DNA of 64,000 bases from the NCBI GenBank assembly GCA_964458705.1, contig CAYWKD010000010.1, positions 18,767 to 82,766 of the forward strand, given 5' to 3'. The stretch is from JAAUTG01 sp964458705 (GTDB taxonomy: Bacteria; Bacteroidota; Bacteroidia; Chitinophagales; Saprospiraceae). The position numbers and the translations under genes are program-made. Below, one piece after another: positions 35,936-45,046 of the stretch; the first letter of the stretch is position 1, and each line of letters opens with the position of its first letter. Under the pieces are notes generated by a model that did no database searches, had not been told where the DNA came from, and worked only from the letters and a program-made list of their open reading frames with translations.

Positions 35936-36901
35936 TTAATTCATTTGATTCTGATGCTGAGGTACAGTTACGACTCCTTTGAAATATTCATAAGTGCGCT
36001 TAAGCCCTTCTGATCTCGATACCTGAGGTGTCCAATCCAATATTTGCTTAGCTTTAGTAATATCAGGTTGGCGTACCTTAGGATCGTCAACTGGAAGAGG
36101 ATTATAAGTAACGGTTGCTGCTGGATTATCGACTAAATCTATGATTTCCTCTGCAAATTCTCTGATGGTAATTTCGTCTGGATTACCAATATTTACTGGT
36201 TGATCATAGTCGCTTAATAGCAATCTATAAATTCCCTCCACCAAATCGTCCACATAGCAGAAAGAGCGCGTTTGAGAACCATCACCAAATACTGTAAGTC
36301 CCTCTCCGCGAATTGCCTGAGAGAAGAATGCAGGCAACACTCGACCATCGTTTACGCGCATTCTAGGCCCATAAGTATTAAAGATTCTCACAATGCGAGT
36401 TTCAATGCCATGATAAGTATGATAGCCCATTGTAATGGCTTCTAGGAATCGCTTTGCTTCATCATACACCCCACGAGGACCAATTGGGTTTACATTGCCC
36501 CAATATTCTTCTTTTTGCGGATGTACTAAGGGATCACCATAGACTTCAGAAGTAGAAGCTACCAGTATTCTTGCTCTTTTGGCTTTTGCCACACCTAGCA
36601 CATTATGTGTCCCCAATGCACCTACCTTCAAAGTCTGGATAGGCATTTTTAGGTAGTCAATAGGACTAGCGGGAGAAGCAAAGTGTAAAATATAGTCAAG
36701 TTCACCAGGTATATGAATGTACTTTGTGATGTCGTGGTAATAAAATTCAAATTCCTTTAGTGGAAAGAGGTGTTCTATGTTTTTGATATTACCTGTTAAA
36801 AGGTTATCCATGCCGATGACATGGTAGCCTTCTTTAATCATTCGATCGCAAAGGTGCGAACCTAGAAAACCTGCTGCACCTGTAATTAGTACTTTTTTCA
36901 T
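35936..36901 (-). CDS. UDP-glucuronate decarboxylase (UDP-xylose synthase), SDR family
   Basis: A 321-residue extended SDR enzyme that would convert UDP-glucuronate to UDP-xylose with bound NAD. It has the NAD loop TGAAGFLGSH (7-16), the STSEVYGDP signature with Glu120, and catalytic Tyr146 and Lys150 in GVYDEAKR. NPIGPRG, RIFNTYGPRMRVNDGRV and GDGSQTRSFCYVDDL are hallmark UXS motifs. A 4-bp ATGA overlap with the upstream aminotransferase shows tight coupling. The substrate would come from the UDP-glucose dehydrogenase 12 kb away in this window. A UDP-4-keto-glucose-type product cannot be excluded without assay. Confidence 0.92.
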   Translation of the reverse strand: MKKVLITGAAGFLGSHLCDRMIKEGYHVIGMDNLLTGNIKNIEHLFPLKEFEFYYHDITKYIHIPGELDYILHFASPASPIDYLKMPIQTLKVGALGTHNVLGVAKAKRARILVASTSEVYGDPLVHPQKEEYWGNVNPIGPRGVYDEAKRFLEAITMGYHTYHGIETRIVRIFNTYGPRMRVNDGRVLPAFFSQAIRGEGLTVFGDGSQTRSFCYVDDLVEGIYRLLLSDYDQPVNIGNPDEITIREFAEEIIDLVDNPAATVTYNPLPVDDPKVRQPDITKAKQILDWTPQVSRSEGLKRTYEYFKGVVTVPQHQNQMN

Positions 36902-38022
36902 GAGACGTAATTTTTAATATGTTGGATTATAAATTGTTGTATGTCTTCCGTTAACGCTGTGTGCATCGGTAGCGATAGCACTTTCGATGCCATTGCTTCG
37001 GCTATTGGGAAATTTCCTTTTTTATATTCATTGCCCTGATAAGCCGCCTGCAAATGTAGAGGAATTGGGTAATAGATTCCCGTTGGAATCCCCACTGATT
37101 TTAAATAAGCAGCCAGTCCATCTCTATCTCGCTCAACTAAAATGGTATATTGATGGAACACATGCGTAGAATAGCGGGCTTTTTTAGGAGTGGTTAGTAG
37201 AGGAATAGCCTCTAAATGTGTTGTGTAAAAGTCGGCTGCTTTTTGCCGAGCTGCGTTGAACTGGTCAAGATGCTTAAGTTTTTCATTAAGTACGGCTGCT
37301 TGAATGGAATCAAGCCTCGAATTGATGCCAATTGCAGTGTGGTGGTATCTCTCAGCAGAACCGTGATTAGCAATAAGCTGTATTTTTTGAGCTAATACTT
37401 CATCGTTAGTGAATAATGCTCCGCCATCACCGTAGCAACCTAAGTTTTTAGATGGAAAAAAGGACGTGCAACCAATATGACCTATTGTACCTAATTTCTT
37501 TTGAGTAGCATCGGGGTAGAGATAATCCGCTCCGATGGCTTGAGCATTATCCTCGACCACTGCAATATTGTGCTTTTCTGCAATTTTCATAATGGCATCC
37601 ATATTAGCAGCCTGTCCAAAAAGATGAACTGGGATAATTGCCTTTGTTTTTTCTGTAATGGCTTGTTCTATTAGGTATTCGTTAATGACAAAGGTGCAGG
37701 GATTAATATCCACGAAAACGAGTTTTAATCCAAGCAGTGCAATTACTTCGGCAGTGGCTACAAATGTAAATGGCGTAGTAATGACCTCATCGCCAGCTTT
37801 CAAATCTAGTGCCATCAGCGCAATTTGCAGAGCGTCCGTACCGTTTGCACAAGGAACAACATGCTGAGCTTTTAGGTAATTAGCAAGATGTTCAGCAAAA
37901 TCTTTCACGATTGGACCATTAATAAATTGACAGGACTGGAGGACTTCACTAATGGCGGCGTCAATAGCGGTTTGGTGTTCCTGATACTGAGTTTGCAGAT
38001 CAACCATTGCGATTTTAGGCAT
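36898..38022 (-). CDS. DegT/DnrJ/EryC1-type sugar aminotransferase
   Basis: A PLP-dependent aminotransferase of the DegT family that aminates keto-sugar nucleotides for surface glycans. The ATG at 38022 gives 374 residues starting MPKIAMVDL. An in-frame ATG at 38034 would lie only about 2 nt from the predicted transcription start, so 38022 is preferred. The PLP lysine is Lys192 in SFFPSKNLGCYGDGG, and the Asp of VVEDNAQAIGA contacts the cofactor. YYPIPLHLQ and SLPMH near the C-terminus are family motifs. It overlaps the decarboxylase by 4 bp and has a strong promoter at 38043-38071. Confidence 0.92.
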   Translation of the reverse strand: MPKIAMVDLQTQYQEHQTAIDAAISEVLQSCQFINGPIVKDFAEHLANYLKAQHVVPCANGTDALQIALMALDLKAGDEVITTPFTFVATAEVIALLGLKLVFVDINPCTFVINEYLIEQAITEKTKAIIPVHLFGQAANMDAIMKIAEKHNIAVVEDNAQAIGADYLYPDATQKKLGTIGHIGCTSFFPSKNLGCYGDGGALFTNDEVLAQKIQLIANHGSAERYHHTAIGINSRLDSIQAAVLNEKLKHLDQFNAARQKAADFYTTHLEAIPLLTTPKKARYSTHVFHQYTILVERDRDGLAAYLKSVGIPTGIYYPIPLHLQAAYQGNEYKKGNFPIAEAMASKVLSLPMHTALTEDIQQFIIQHIKNYVS

Positions 38023-38042
38023 ATCGAAAGTCATTTATCGCC

Positions 38043-38071
38043 CAAAGATAAGTAAATCAAGTATTCCCAAA
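38043..38071 (-). promoter_or_regulatory. Promoter of the aminotransferase-decarboxylase operon
   Basis: On the minus strand TTTG (38071-38068), exactly 17 bp, then TATCTTTG (38050-38043). This is a full match to the Bacteroidota TTTG/TAnnTTTG consensus at a preferred spacing. Initiation near 38036 would leave a leader of about 14 nt to the ATG at 38022. Confidence 0.75.
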
Positions 38072-38130
38072 GGGCTAAATTGCTTCATCTTAACGAAAAT
38101 AATTATTTCTTTGTAGTAAAATTAAAAGCT

Positions 38131-38874
38131 ATGAAGCCGTTTTGGAAGATTGTGCTGCTGCTAATTATTTTGCCCATATTTACAACTGCCCAACAAAAAG
38201 ACGACCCCAGTGTGCAAATCCACTTTTCTTATGGATTTCAATTGCCATTAGCAGACCTCAAAAGCGACTTTGGCAATAGTGCAGAACTGAATACAGGTGT
38301 GGATTATTTAACTTCAAACAACTTCATTTGGGGAATAGAAGGCAGTTTTATCTTTGGTAAAAGTGTCAAAATGGACGTACTTGATCCACTCAGAACGGCA
38401 GAAGGTTTCATCATTGGTAATGATCGCAATGTTGCTGCTATTGAACTGCGTCAGCGTGGTTTTTACGCTGGAGGACATTTTGGAAAACTTTTTGCTGTTC
38501 ATCCTTCTAATCCCAGATCAGGTATTCGGGCAACAATAGGGCTTGGGCTTTTGCAACATAAAATTAGAATTCAAGATGATCCACAACGCACTGTACCTCA
38601 ACTGACGGGCGACTACAAGAAAGGCTATGATCGCCTCACTAGTGGTTTGGCAATTCGACCATTTATTGGTTATCAACACATTAATCGTGTTAGTGGATTT
38701 GATTTTATAGCTGGCATTACACCAATTGTTGGTATTACTAAAAATCGGCGAAGCCTTAATTTTGATACTGGCTTAAAGGATAATCAAGAACGTTTGGATG
38801 TATTGCTAGGATTCAGACTTGCGTGGACGCTGAGTATTGCTGTCAATAGGAACTCTAATCAAATCATTTATTGA
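38131..38874 (+). CDS. Exported outer-membrane beta-barrel-like protein
   Basis: The ATG at 38131 gives 247 residues with a signal peptide (MKPFWKIVLLLIIL, cleaved after TTAQ). An ATG 51 bp upstream would put a charged segment before the signal peptide and is unlikely. The mature part has amphipathic strands such as VQIHFSYGFQLPLA, NFIWGIEGSFIFG, GFYAGGHFGKLF and DVLLGFRLAWTLSI, suggesting an 8-stranded barrel. No family is recognised. Its stop overlaps the waaA start by one base, so the two are translationally coupled. Confidence 0.72.
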   Translation: MKPFWKIVLLLIILPIFTTAQQKDDPSVQIHFSYGFQLPLADLKSDFGNSAELNTGVDYLTSNNFIWGIEGSFIFGKSVKMDVLDPLRTAEGFIIGNDRNVAAIELRQRGFYAGGHFGKLFAVHPSNPRSGIRATIGLGLLQHKIRIQDDPQRTVPQLTGDYKKGYDRLTSGLAIRPFIGYQHINRVSGFDFIAGITPIVGITKNRRSLNFDTGLKDNQERLDVLLGFRLAWTLSIAVNRNSNQIIY

Positions 38875-40115
38875 TGCAATTTGTATATAATACTGCTCTT
38901 CGTATTTATGAATTAGGGATTTGGCTAGCTTCTTTTTTTAATTACAAAGCCAGATTATGGATAAAAGGGCGTCGAGATATTTTTGAGCAATTGGAGCGGA
39001 ATATCCCTCAGCAACAGTTTGTTGTTTGGGTGCACTGCGCTTCTCTAGGCGAGTTTGAGCAAGGGCGTCCTGTCATTGAGGCAATCAAAAAAGAAAAGCC
39101 CGAATTATTTGTTTTATTGACCTTTTTTTCTCCTTCGGGTTATGAAGTTCGGAAGAATTATAATCAAGTAGATTTTGTAGGCTATTTGCCAATGGATACG
39201 CCGAATAAAGTCAAAAAGTTTATACAAATTGTGCAGCCTAATATTGCTCTATTTGTGAAGTATGAATTTTGGAAAAACTATTTACAAATCCTCAATAAAA
39301 AAGGAGTTAAGAGTATTTTAATATCTGCCATATTTCATTCTAAGCAACCGTTTTTTGATAAATTTTATAGCCCCTTTTTTCAGTCTATTTTGCATTGTTT
39401 TGACAAAGTGTTTGTTCAGAATACAATGTCTGCCCAGTTGCTCGAAAAAATTAATATTCAGCACTACGAAATAGTTGGAGATACGCGTATTGACAGGGTA
39501 ATAAATATTGCAAAATCTGCTGCTTCATTTCCAATTATTGAAAAATTTAAAGGAGCGTCGAAACTGCTGATTTGTGGTAGCACTTGGCAGCCCGATGAAG
39601 CTATTTTATGTTCTTTCATTCGTCAATCTGAAGAGGGATGGAAGTTCATTTTTGCGCCACATAATACTACCCCAAACCATATCCAACAAATAGAAAAACA
39701 ACTTCAAATACCTAGCGTTCGATATTCAACAGCTAAGTTTAGTAATGATCTAGCTCATTTTAAAGTGTTGATTATTGATACTATTGGCATGCTTTCACAA
39801 ATTTATCAATACGGTACTTTAGCATACATTGGTGGAGGTTTTGGTGCAGGTATCCACAATACGCTTGAACCTGCCGCTTTTCATCTACCCATTATCATTG
39901 GGCCGAAGTACCAAAAATTTGAAGAAGCAAATCAGTTAGTGAAGTGCGGTGGTATGTTTGTCATTCAGGATATAGAAAGTTTTGAGGTTGTTTTTGACCA
40001 CCTTCAAGTTGAATCCTTTTATCAAAATGCCTCTAAGTCTATTCAGAAATACATCAAACAAAATCAGGGTGCAACGGATAAAGTGATGCAGTTTATTCTA
40101 CCGCTATTGCCGTAG
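38874..40115 (+). CDS. waaA: Kdo transferase (3-deoxy-D-manno-octulosonic acid transferase)
   Basis: WaaA attaches Kdo to lipid A precursors at the inner membrane, so this organism makes lipopolysaccharide or a Kdo-lipid A core. The 413-residue protein starts at the ATG overlapping the previous stop (TGATG). The N-terminal membrane helix is followed by VWVHCASLGEFEQGRP with the catalytic Glu60. The GT30 domain has VKYEFWKNYL, GDTRIDRV and a C-terminal GGGFGAGIHNTLEPAAF binding loop. The length is normal. Confidence 0.95.
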   Translation: MQFVYNTALRIYELGIWLASFFNYKARLWIKGRRDIFEQLERNIPQQQFVVWVHCASLGEFEQGRPVIEAIKKEKPELFVLLTFFSPSGYEVRKNYNQVDFVGYLPMDTPNKVKKFIQIVQPNIALFVKYEFWKNYLQILNKKGVKSILISAIFHSKQPFFDKFYSPFFQSILHCFDKVFVQNTMSAQLLEKINIQHYEIVGDTRIDRVINIAKSAASFPIIEKFKGASKLLICGSTWQPDEAILCSFIRQSEEGWKFIFAPHNTTPNHIQQIEKQLQIPSVRYSTAKFSNDLAHFKVLIIDTIGMLSQIYQYGTLAYIGGGFGAGIHNTLEPAAFHLPIIIGPKYQKFEEANQLVKCGGMFVIQDIESFEVVFDHLQVESFYQNASKSIQKYIKQNQGATDKVMQFILPLLP

Positions 40116-40122
40116 GTATTGT

Positions 40123-40968
40123 TTAAATAATTTTCATACTCAAATCCAAGCTAGTAGCAGAATGCGTCAAAGAACCAACAGAAACATAGTCGACACCTGT
40201 CAGTGCATATTTGCGAACATTATGAATGGTGATGCCGCCAGATGCTTCCGTCTCAAAGCGTTGCTCTATGATAGAAACTGCTTCTTTTAATAAAGGCACT
40301 TCGAAGTTGTCTAGCATAATTCGAGTTACTTTACCTACTTCGATTACTTCATAAAGCTCTACTAAATTGGCAACTTCTACGGTTACAGGGAGTGCGATCT
40401 CTGTAACTGCTTGATAAGCCTCGACTTGTTCAATAGCTTTCTTTATACTTCCGCACGCTTTGATATGGTTATCCTTAATCATAATCCAATCAAAAAGCCC
40501 GAAGCGGTAGTTACTACAACCTCCAAGTCTTACTGCCCATTTTTCAATGAAGCGAATCAAAGGGGTTGTTTTGCGGGTATCTAATATTTGAACAGGTAAA
40601 TCTTCTACTTCAAACTTAAAGCGATTGCTCAGCGTAGCGATTCCACTCATTCGCTGCATGGTATTCAGTAATAATCGTTCTGCTATTAGCAAGGCTCTCG
40701 TGTTTCCTTCTACTATGAAGGCAGTATCTCCTCTTGAAACAGCCTCTCCATCGTGCTTAAAGGTCGTCATGTTAGCTGTTTCATCCACTTTTTTTATGAT
40801 GCGTTCTGCAATTTCTACACCTGCAATCACACCCGGATCTTTCACTAGAAGATGAGATTTACTTCTTTGTTCAATAGGGATACAGGCTTTTGAAGTATGA
40901 TCGCCATCTCCAACATCTTCTCTCAGCGCATTTTCGATAAAACTATCAATCCAAAGATCTTTTTTCAT
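40123..40968 (-). CDS. nadC: Nicotinate-nucleotide pyrophosphorylase (carboxylating)
   Basis: NadC makes nicotinate mononucleotide from quinolinate and PRPP in de novo NAD synthesis. The ATG at 40968 gives 281 residues beginning MKKDLWIDSF; in-frame ATGs further upstream extend into a region with no homology. The QPRTase signatures are present: EDVGDGDHTS, LDTRKTTPLIRFIEKWAVRLGG, IKDNHI, and the EASGGI and GVDYVSVGSLTHS phosphate loops near the end. nadA and nadB are not nearby. It is convergent with waaA with a 7-bp gap. Confidence 0.94.
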   Translation of the reverse strand: MKKDLWIDSFIENALREDVGDGDHTSKACIPIEQRSKSHLLVKDPGVIAGVEIAERIIKKVDETANMTTFKHDGEAVSRGDTAFIVEGNTRALLIAERLLLNTMQRMSGIATLSNRFKFEVEDLPVQILDTRKTTPLIRFIEKWAVRLGGCSNYRFGLFDWIMIKDNHIKACGSIKKAIEQVEAYQAVTEIALPVTVEVANLVELYEVIEVGKVTRIMLDNFEVPLLKEAVSIIEQRFETEASGGITIHNVRKYALTGVDYVSVGSLTHSATSLDLSMKII

Positions 40969-41092
40969 TGTTCTAGCAAGCATATTCATTGTTGAATGTG
41001 ATAACAAAAAAGTAGAAATAAACGACGTAGCAATAAATCAGTTGTAACTACTCAAGTATCTATAATACTAGGCGAAAATAAAAAAAAATACA

Positions 41093-41112
41093 GTAACCAC
41101 CTGAGTGGGTAC
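41093..41112 (-). terminator. Terminator-like hairpin in the nadC leader region
   Basis: Near-palindrome GTAACCAC/GTGGGTAC with one mismatch and a CTGA loop. On the minus strand it is followed after 4 nt by nine consecutive T (41088-41080). It lies about 125 bp before the nadC start, with no minus-strand gene upstream. It might end a short RNA or act as an attenuator. Confidence 0.45.
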
Positions 41113-41272
41113 GATTATTTTTATAATATAAGTATCACTGTTAACATCTTGTTAATCGTTTCGCTATCCTATAAATATAGATTTTATTTGTGAACTAGCA
41201 TTTTTTATGGCTATCTACATGCTAGGCATTTTTGTCTATGTTTTCAATTCGTTGATAAACAATCAATTAAAG

Positions 41273-41309
41273 TCTGACTGCTGTCAGATTTATTCGTATT
41301 GAATCTGAC
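41273..41309. repeat. TCTGAC direct and inverted repeats upstream of the kinase
   Basis: TCTGAC at 41273-41278, its complement GTCAGA at 41283-41288, and TCTGAC again at 41304-41309, 31 bp from the first copy. The last copy ends 10 bp before the kinase ATG. It could be a binding site for the response regulator, or only a hairpin. Confidence 0.4.
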
Positions 41310-41319
41310 GCTTTACTTA

Positions 41320-42600
41320 ATGAGAAATAGTACTATTGTAAGAGTAATCCTATTAGGATCGATAGCGATCTTGAGTATTATTGCATCGCAGGCTTACTGG
41401 ATTGGAAGAACTTGGAATCTGAAAGAACAAGAATTTCATGAAAAGGTAAATATTGCTCTCAGAGAAGTAACTGCTGAGTATGGCAAATTAGGCACATTGC
41501 CACCTTATAATTTGATTGACCAAGTAGCAAATAACTACTATGTTGTTAATGTCAATCAAGCAATCAATGTGCATGACTTAGAGTTGTTTTTGAGAAAACA
41601 TTTAGAGGCAGTAGGACTGGAAGAAAATTTTCAGTACGCAGTTTATGATTGTACCTCCAACACTATGGTAGGCTGTGCGCTGATCAATTATAATGCAGAT
41701 GCTGAAACTGCCAAAATTGCCGAACAGATTGAACTTCCAGTACATGATAAGTACACCTATTATTTTGGTATTCGCTTTCCTGACCGCAATAGCCAAATTT
41801 TATCCAGTATGATGCCGATGATGATTCCCGCAGGTATTTTGCTGGTAACTATCATTTTTTTTACTTATTCTATTTTTGTTATTCTGCGTCAAAAAAGACT
41901 GTCTGAAATGCAAAAAGATTTTATCAACAATATGACGCATGAGTTTAAAACGCCCATATCTACTATAAAAATTTCGGCGGATGTTTTTTTGAACGATCCC
42001 AATGTACAAACTAACGAGCGGCTTAGCCGCTATGCAAGTATTATTAAGGAACAAAATCAGCGTCTGAACAGTCAGGTGGAAAAAGTGCTTCAACTCGCTA
42101 AGATTGAAGAAAATCATTTTAAACTAAAAATGGAATCACTTGACTTACACAGTACGATAGAGGAATGTTTGAAAGGAGTGAAAATAAAAATTGAAACACT
42201 CGGAGGTGTTTTAAGTACTGAATTGATTGCTAATCAACCTGTTATTAAAGCAGATCATCTACACTTGACCAATGTGCTACACAACATTTTAGATAATGCG
42301 GTCAAATATTGTAAAGAGCAGCCTCATATTACAATTCGCACTGTGCAGGGAAAGAATCAACTATTTTTGATTGTTGCAGATCAAGGTATTGGTATTGCTA
42401 AAGAGCATCAAGAGCAGGTGTTTCAGAAATTTTATAGAGTGCCAACAGGCAATATTCATAATGTAAAAGGATTTGGACTCGGACTTTTTTACATCAAAAA
42501 TGTTTGCAAAGCACATGGTTGGAAGTTGAGTCTCAAAAGTGAATTGAACAAAGGCACTTGTATTGAAATAGGTATTCCATTATCAAATAATTATCCATAG
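41320..42600 (+). CDS. Sensor histidine kinase (RprX-like)
   Basis: The ATG at 41320 gives 426 residues; a TTG 21 bp upstream is a less likely start. Helices at about 6-26 and 168-189 flank a periplasmic sensor region of about 140 residues. The H-box is NNMTHEFKTP with the phosphorylated His207. The HATPase domain has the N-box LTNVLHNILDNAVKYC, the G1 box DQGIGI and the G2 box GFGLGLFYIK. The response regulator gene follows after 26 bp. The arrangement and sequence resemble the RprX/RprY system of Bacteroides. The signal is unknown. Confidence 0.93.
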   Translation: MRNSTIVRVILLGSIAILSIIASQAYWIGRTWNLKEQEFHEKVNIALREVTAEYGKLGTLPPYNLIDQVANNYYVVNVNQAINVHDLELFLRKHLEAVGLEENFQYAVYDCTSNTMVGCALINYNADAETAKIAEQIELPVHDKYTYYFGIRFPDRNSQILSSMMPMMIPAGILLVTIIFFTYSIFVILRQKRLSEMQKDFINNMTHEFKTPISTIKISADVFLNDPNVQTNERLSRYASIIKEQNQRLNSQVEKVLQLAKIEENHFKLKMESLDLHSTIEECLKGVKIKIETLGGVLSTELIANQPVIKADHLHLTNVLHNILDNAVKYCKEQPHITIRTVQGKNQLFLIVADQGIGIAKEHQEQVFQKFYRVPTGNIHNVKGFGLGLFYIKNVCKAHGWKLSLKSELNKGTCIEIGIPLSNNYP

Positions 42601-42626
42601 AACGCCAGCATAACGAAATAGAAAAT

Positions 42627-43319
42627 ATGAAAACGAAAAGTCACCTTCTTTATGTCGAAGACGATGAGAGTTTAAGTTTTGTAACTAAAGATAACTTAGA
42701 GATTACAGGCTATCAAGTTACTCATCTGCCCAATGGAAGGGAGGCTTTAGCTGTTATAAAAAAGCAATCGTTTGATCTGTATCTGCTCGATGTCATGCTG
42801 CCAGATGTAGATGGATTTACAATTGCCGAGACTATTCGAGCAAATGATCCAGAGACGCCCATTCTTTTCTTGACTGCAAAATCACTCAAAGAAGATCGAA
42901 TTAAAGGACTTAAACTTGGTGGAGACGATTACATTACTAAGCCTTTTAGTATAGAGGAATTGTTATTGAAAATTGAAATATTCCTCAAGAGAAGTAAGAT
43001 AAGCAAACCATTGAAAAATCAAATTTTTACGTTTGGAGCTTATGAATTAAACTATATCAATCTGGAGCTTTCCATCAATGAGACCATCCGTAGGTTAACA
43101 CAGCGAGAGGCTGATCTGTTAAAGTATTTTTTAGAGCACAAAAACCAAGTCATTAAACGTGGCGACATACTTGAAAACATCTGGGGTGAAAATGATTATT
43201 TCCTTGGTAGAAGTTTGGATGTATTTGTTTCGAGGTTGCGGAAATATTTGAAAAACGACGAACGCCTCAAAATTGAAAATGTGCATGGCGTGGGCTTTCA
43301 GTTTCGAGTAAAAGAGTAA
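42627..43319 (+). CDS. OmpR-family response regulator (RprY-like)
   Basis: A 230-residue regulator. The receiver domain (1-120) has the acidic pair Asp12-Asp13, phosphoacceptor Asp55 in LLDVMLPD, the FLTAKS switch Thr and Lys in DYITKPFS. The C-terminal winged-helix DNA-binding domain (about 130-228) ends with the wing VHGVGFQF. It partners with the histidine kinase 26 bp upstream on the same strand. Target genes are not known. TCTGAC repeats upstream of the kinase are one possible site. Confidence 0.94.
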   Translation: MKTKSHLLYVEDDESLSFVTKDNLEITGYQVTHLPNGREALAVIKKQSFDLYLLDVMLPDVDGFTIAETIRANDPETPILFLTAKSLKEDRIKGLKLGGDDYITKPFSIEELLLKIEIFLKRSKISKPLKNQIFTFGAYELNYINLELSINETIRRLTQREADLLKYFLEHKNQVIKRGDILENIWGENDYFLGRSLDVFVSRLRKYLKNDERLKIENVHGVGFQFRVKE

Positions 43320-43328
43320 TTCAATAGC

Positions 43329-44933
43329 CTAAAAATCATAATATTGATTCATCAATCGAGTTACTAAGCCAATGTGAAAGTAGTGTGTTGTGGATTGAGC
43401 AAGTTGGTTAGACGATTCCATTGGTGCGAAATTCCGATAAGTATAACCTAGCTCTAACCGGAAGTTTGTATTCGGATTAAACAAATAACCCACCTTGAAA
43501 TCCGATAAGAAAATAGTTGTCTCATTACCTTGTAAAATGCGATTATCATAGTCCTGCTCTCGGCTATTATAGGATTCAAAAACTTCTGAACCCCAGTTTT
43601 CGCCTTCGTTATCTTTACCTTGTACAGCATACATCAACTCAAATTCAGCAAACCAACGTTTAGGACTTAGGTAGCGTATTAAGGTTACAGACTCTATGAA
43701 ATTAGCACCTAGTGGATGCGTTAAGGGTTGATTGTAATGTCCAAGACTTTGCAAAGCAGTCCGATGGGTGTAAGTGTAAGGTCGGACATAGTTTAACTCA
43801 GCTTGCACTGTAAGGTTAGGTACAAAAGTATGGAATGATTTGAATCCTAATTGAAAGCTGTATTTATTTGCCCACCAACCTGTGCCACCAAAAAACTCAT
43901 CCACTTTTAATTCATCTAGCAGAAACTGTCCGTAGGTGTAGAAATTAGGCGTCCACTGGTATTTGGCATTTAGCCCTATCAGTACATTTCCCCCCGAAGA
44001 ACCCAAAGCGAACTCTACAGGACGATAGAAGATAAATGGATTTAAGTAGTTTACATCGTATCCTCTCGTGCCTGTGCTATCTTGATAAACAACGGCTTCG
44101 TATAGTCCAAGGGTAAGTTTTGGAGTTGCCTCTATGGAAAGATAATGTGCCGTAACATATTTTTTAATAAAAATTCCATTGGAAGTAGTGCTGCGAATAT
44201 CCTGCATTTGGGTAAATAAATTTGTATATTTTATTTTCCAAAATTCTGTCATCATCCTCAGATATGGATAATTGAAGCTATTGTCAGAAAGTAGTAGCGA
44301 GCGATAACCATCTCCCCAGAAATGCTTACCCGTTCCAAATTGCAAATTGATAAATCGGTTCGGCTGAAAAGTAAAATATCCAGTAACTGGAGAGTAGTCT
44401 CTAGCTCCCTTGTCACCGAATCTTCTAGCCAATCCTTGACTTGGAACGACTTTAGTTGATGTGATAAATTGATCTACATACTGAGGAAACTGCGCTTGAT
44501 TTTCGTACCAATCAGAGTAAAAAATAAATTTTTCGCCCAATTTTGCCATTGCTTGTAAACCGCGCGTATTTACCCAAAGCAGTTGATCTCTCTGATTGTC
44601 CTGCCCTAGTCTTAAATCAAAAAGTGGATTGAAAATAAATTCAAAATCTTCCCCTTTTTTATCAATCAAATGCTCGTTGAGTAACTTTCTGCCTAGCCAA
44701 GTTTGAGTGAAGTTGTTATCTATCTTCCAATTAGTAGAATCAGGAATTGAAGTGAAGGGGTTGTAGGGTTGCACTGCACTGTGCGACTCATTTTGAAGAT
44801 TGTAGTAAAAATAATCTTTCGCTAAACTATTCAGTGGAAAGGAAATATCATTTTGAGCAATTGTTTTGTTACTTATACCCATTAAAAGCATCAAGGATAA
44901 GTAAATACAAAAAAGTGTTTTTCTTATGTTCAT
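43329..44933 (-). CDS. Wzi/RemB-like outer-membrane beta-barrel protein
   Basis: A 534-residue exported protein with a signal peptide (1-26, ending KTIAQ). The central motif FGTGKHFWGDGYRSLLLSDN resembles the capsule-assembly Wzi family (PF14052) and the gliding-related RemB proteins of Flavobacterium. Many amphipathic strands follow, ending GLVTRLMNQYYDF with a terminal Phe typical of outer-membrane barrels. A role in attaching capsule or in adhesin-dependent motility is likely but not proven. It lies convergent with the response regulator and near surface-polysaccharide genes. Confidence 0.78.
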   Translation of the reverse strand: MNIRKTLFCIYLSLMLLMGISNKTIAQNDISFPLNSLAKDYFYYNLQNESHSAVQPYNPFTSIPDSTNWKIDNNFTQTWLGRKLLNEHLIDKKGEDFEFIFNPLFDLRLGQDNQRDQLLWVNTRGLQAMAKLGEKFIFYSDWYENQAQFPQYVDQFITSTKVVPSQGLARRFGDKGARDYSPVTGYFTFQPNRFINLQFGTGKHFWGDGYRSLLLSDNSFNYPYLRMMTEFWKIKYTNLFTQMQDIRSTTSNGIFIKKYVTAHYLSIEATPKLTLGLYEAVVYQDSTGTRGYDVNYLNPFIFYRPVEFALGSSGGNVLIGLNAKYQWTPNFYTYGQFLLDELKVDEFFGGTGWWANKYSFQLGFKSFHTFVPNLTVQAELNYVRPYTYTHRTALQSLGHYNQPLTHPLGANFIESVTLIRYLSPKRWFAEFELMYAVQGKDNEGENWGSEVFESYNSREQDYDNRILQGNETTIFLSDFKVGYLFNPNTNFRLELGYTYRNFAPMESSNQLAQSTTHYFHIGLVTRLMNQYYDF

Positions 44934-45046
44934 CGTGCTACAATCTAGGTAATAGTAATGAAGAAATTTCCATTTTTTTCAACTATTAACAAAGGTAAGT
45001 ACTTTCCCTAGATTCGTAGCAGACCTTAAGGTAAAGTTGGTTTTCT

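Larger units (their letters stand above)
40969..41319. other. Divergent intergenic region between nadC and the histidine kinase
   Basis: A 351-bp gap. It contains a hairpin at 41093-41112 followed on the minus strand by a run of nine T, and a group of TCTGAC repeats at 41273-41309 near the kinase start. No ORF is evident. Confidence 0.55.
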
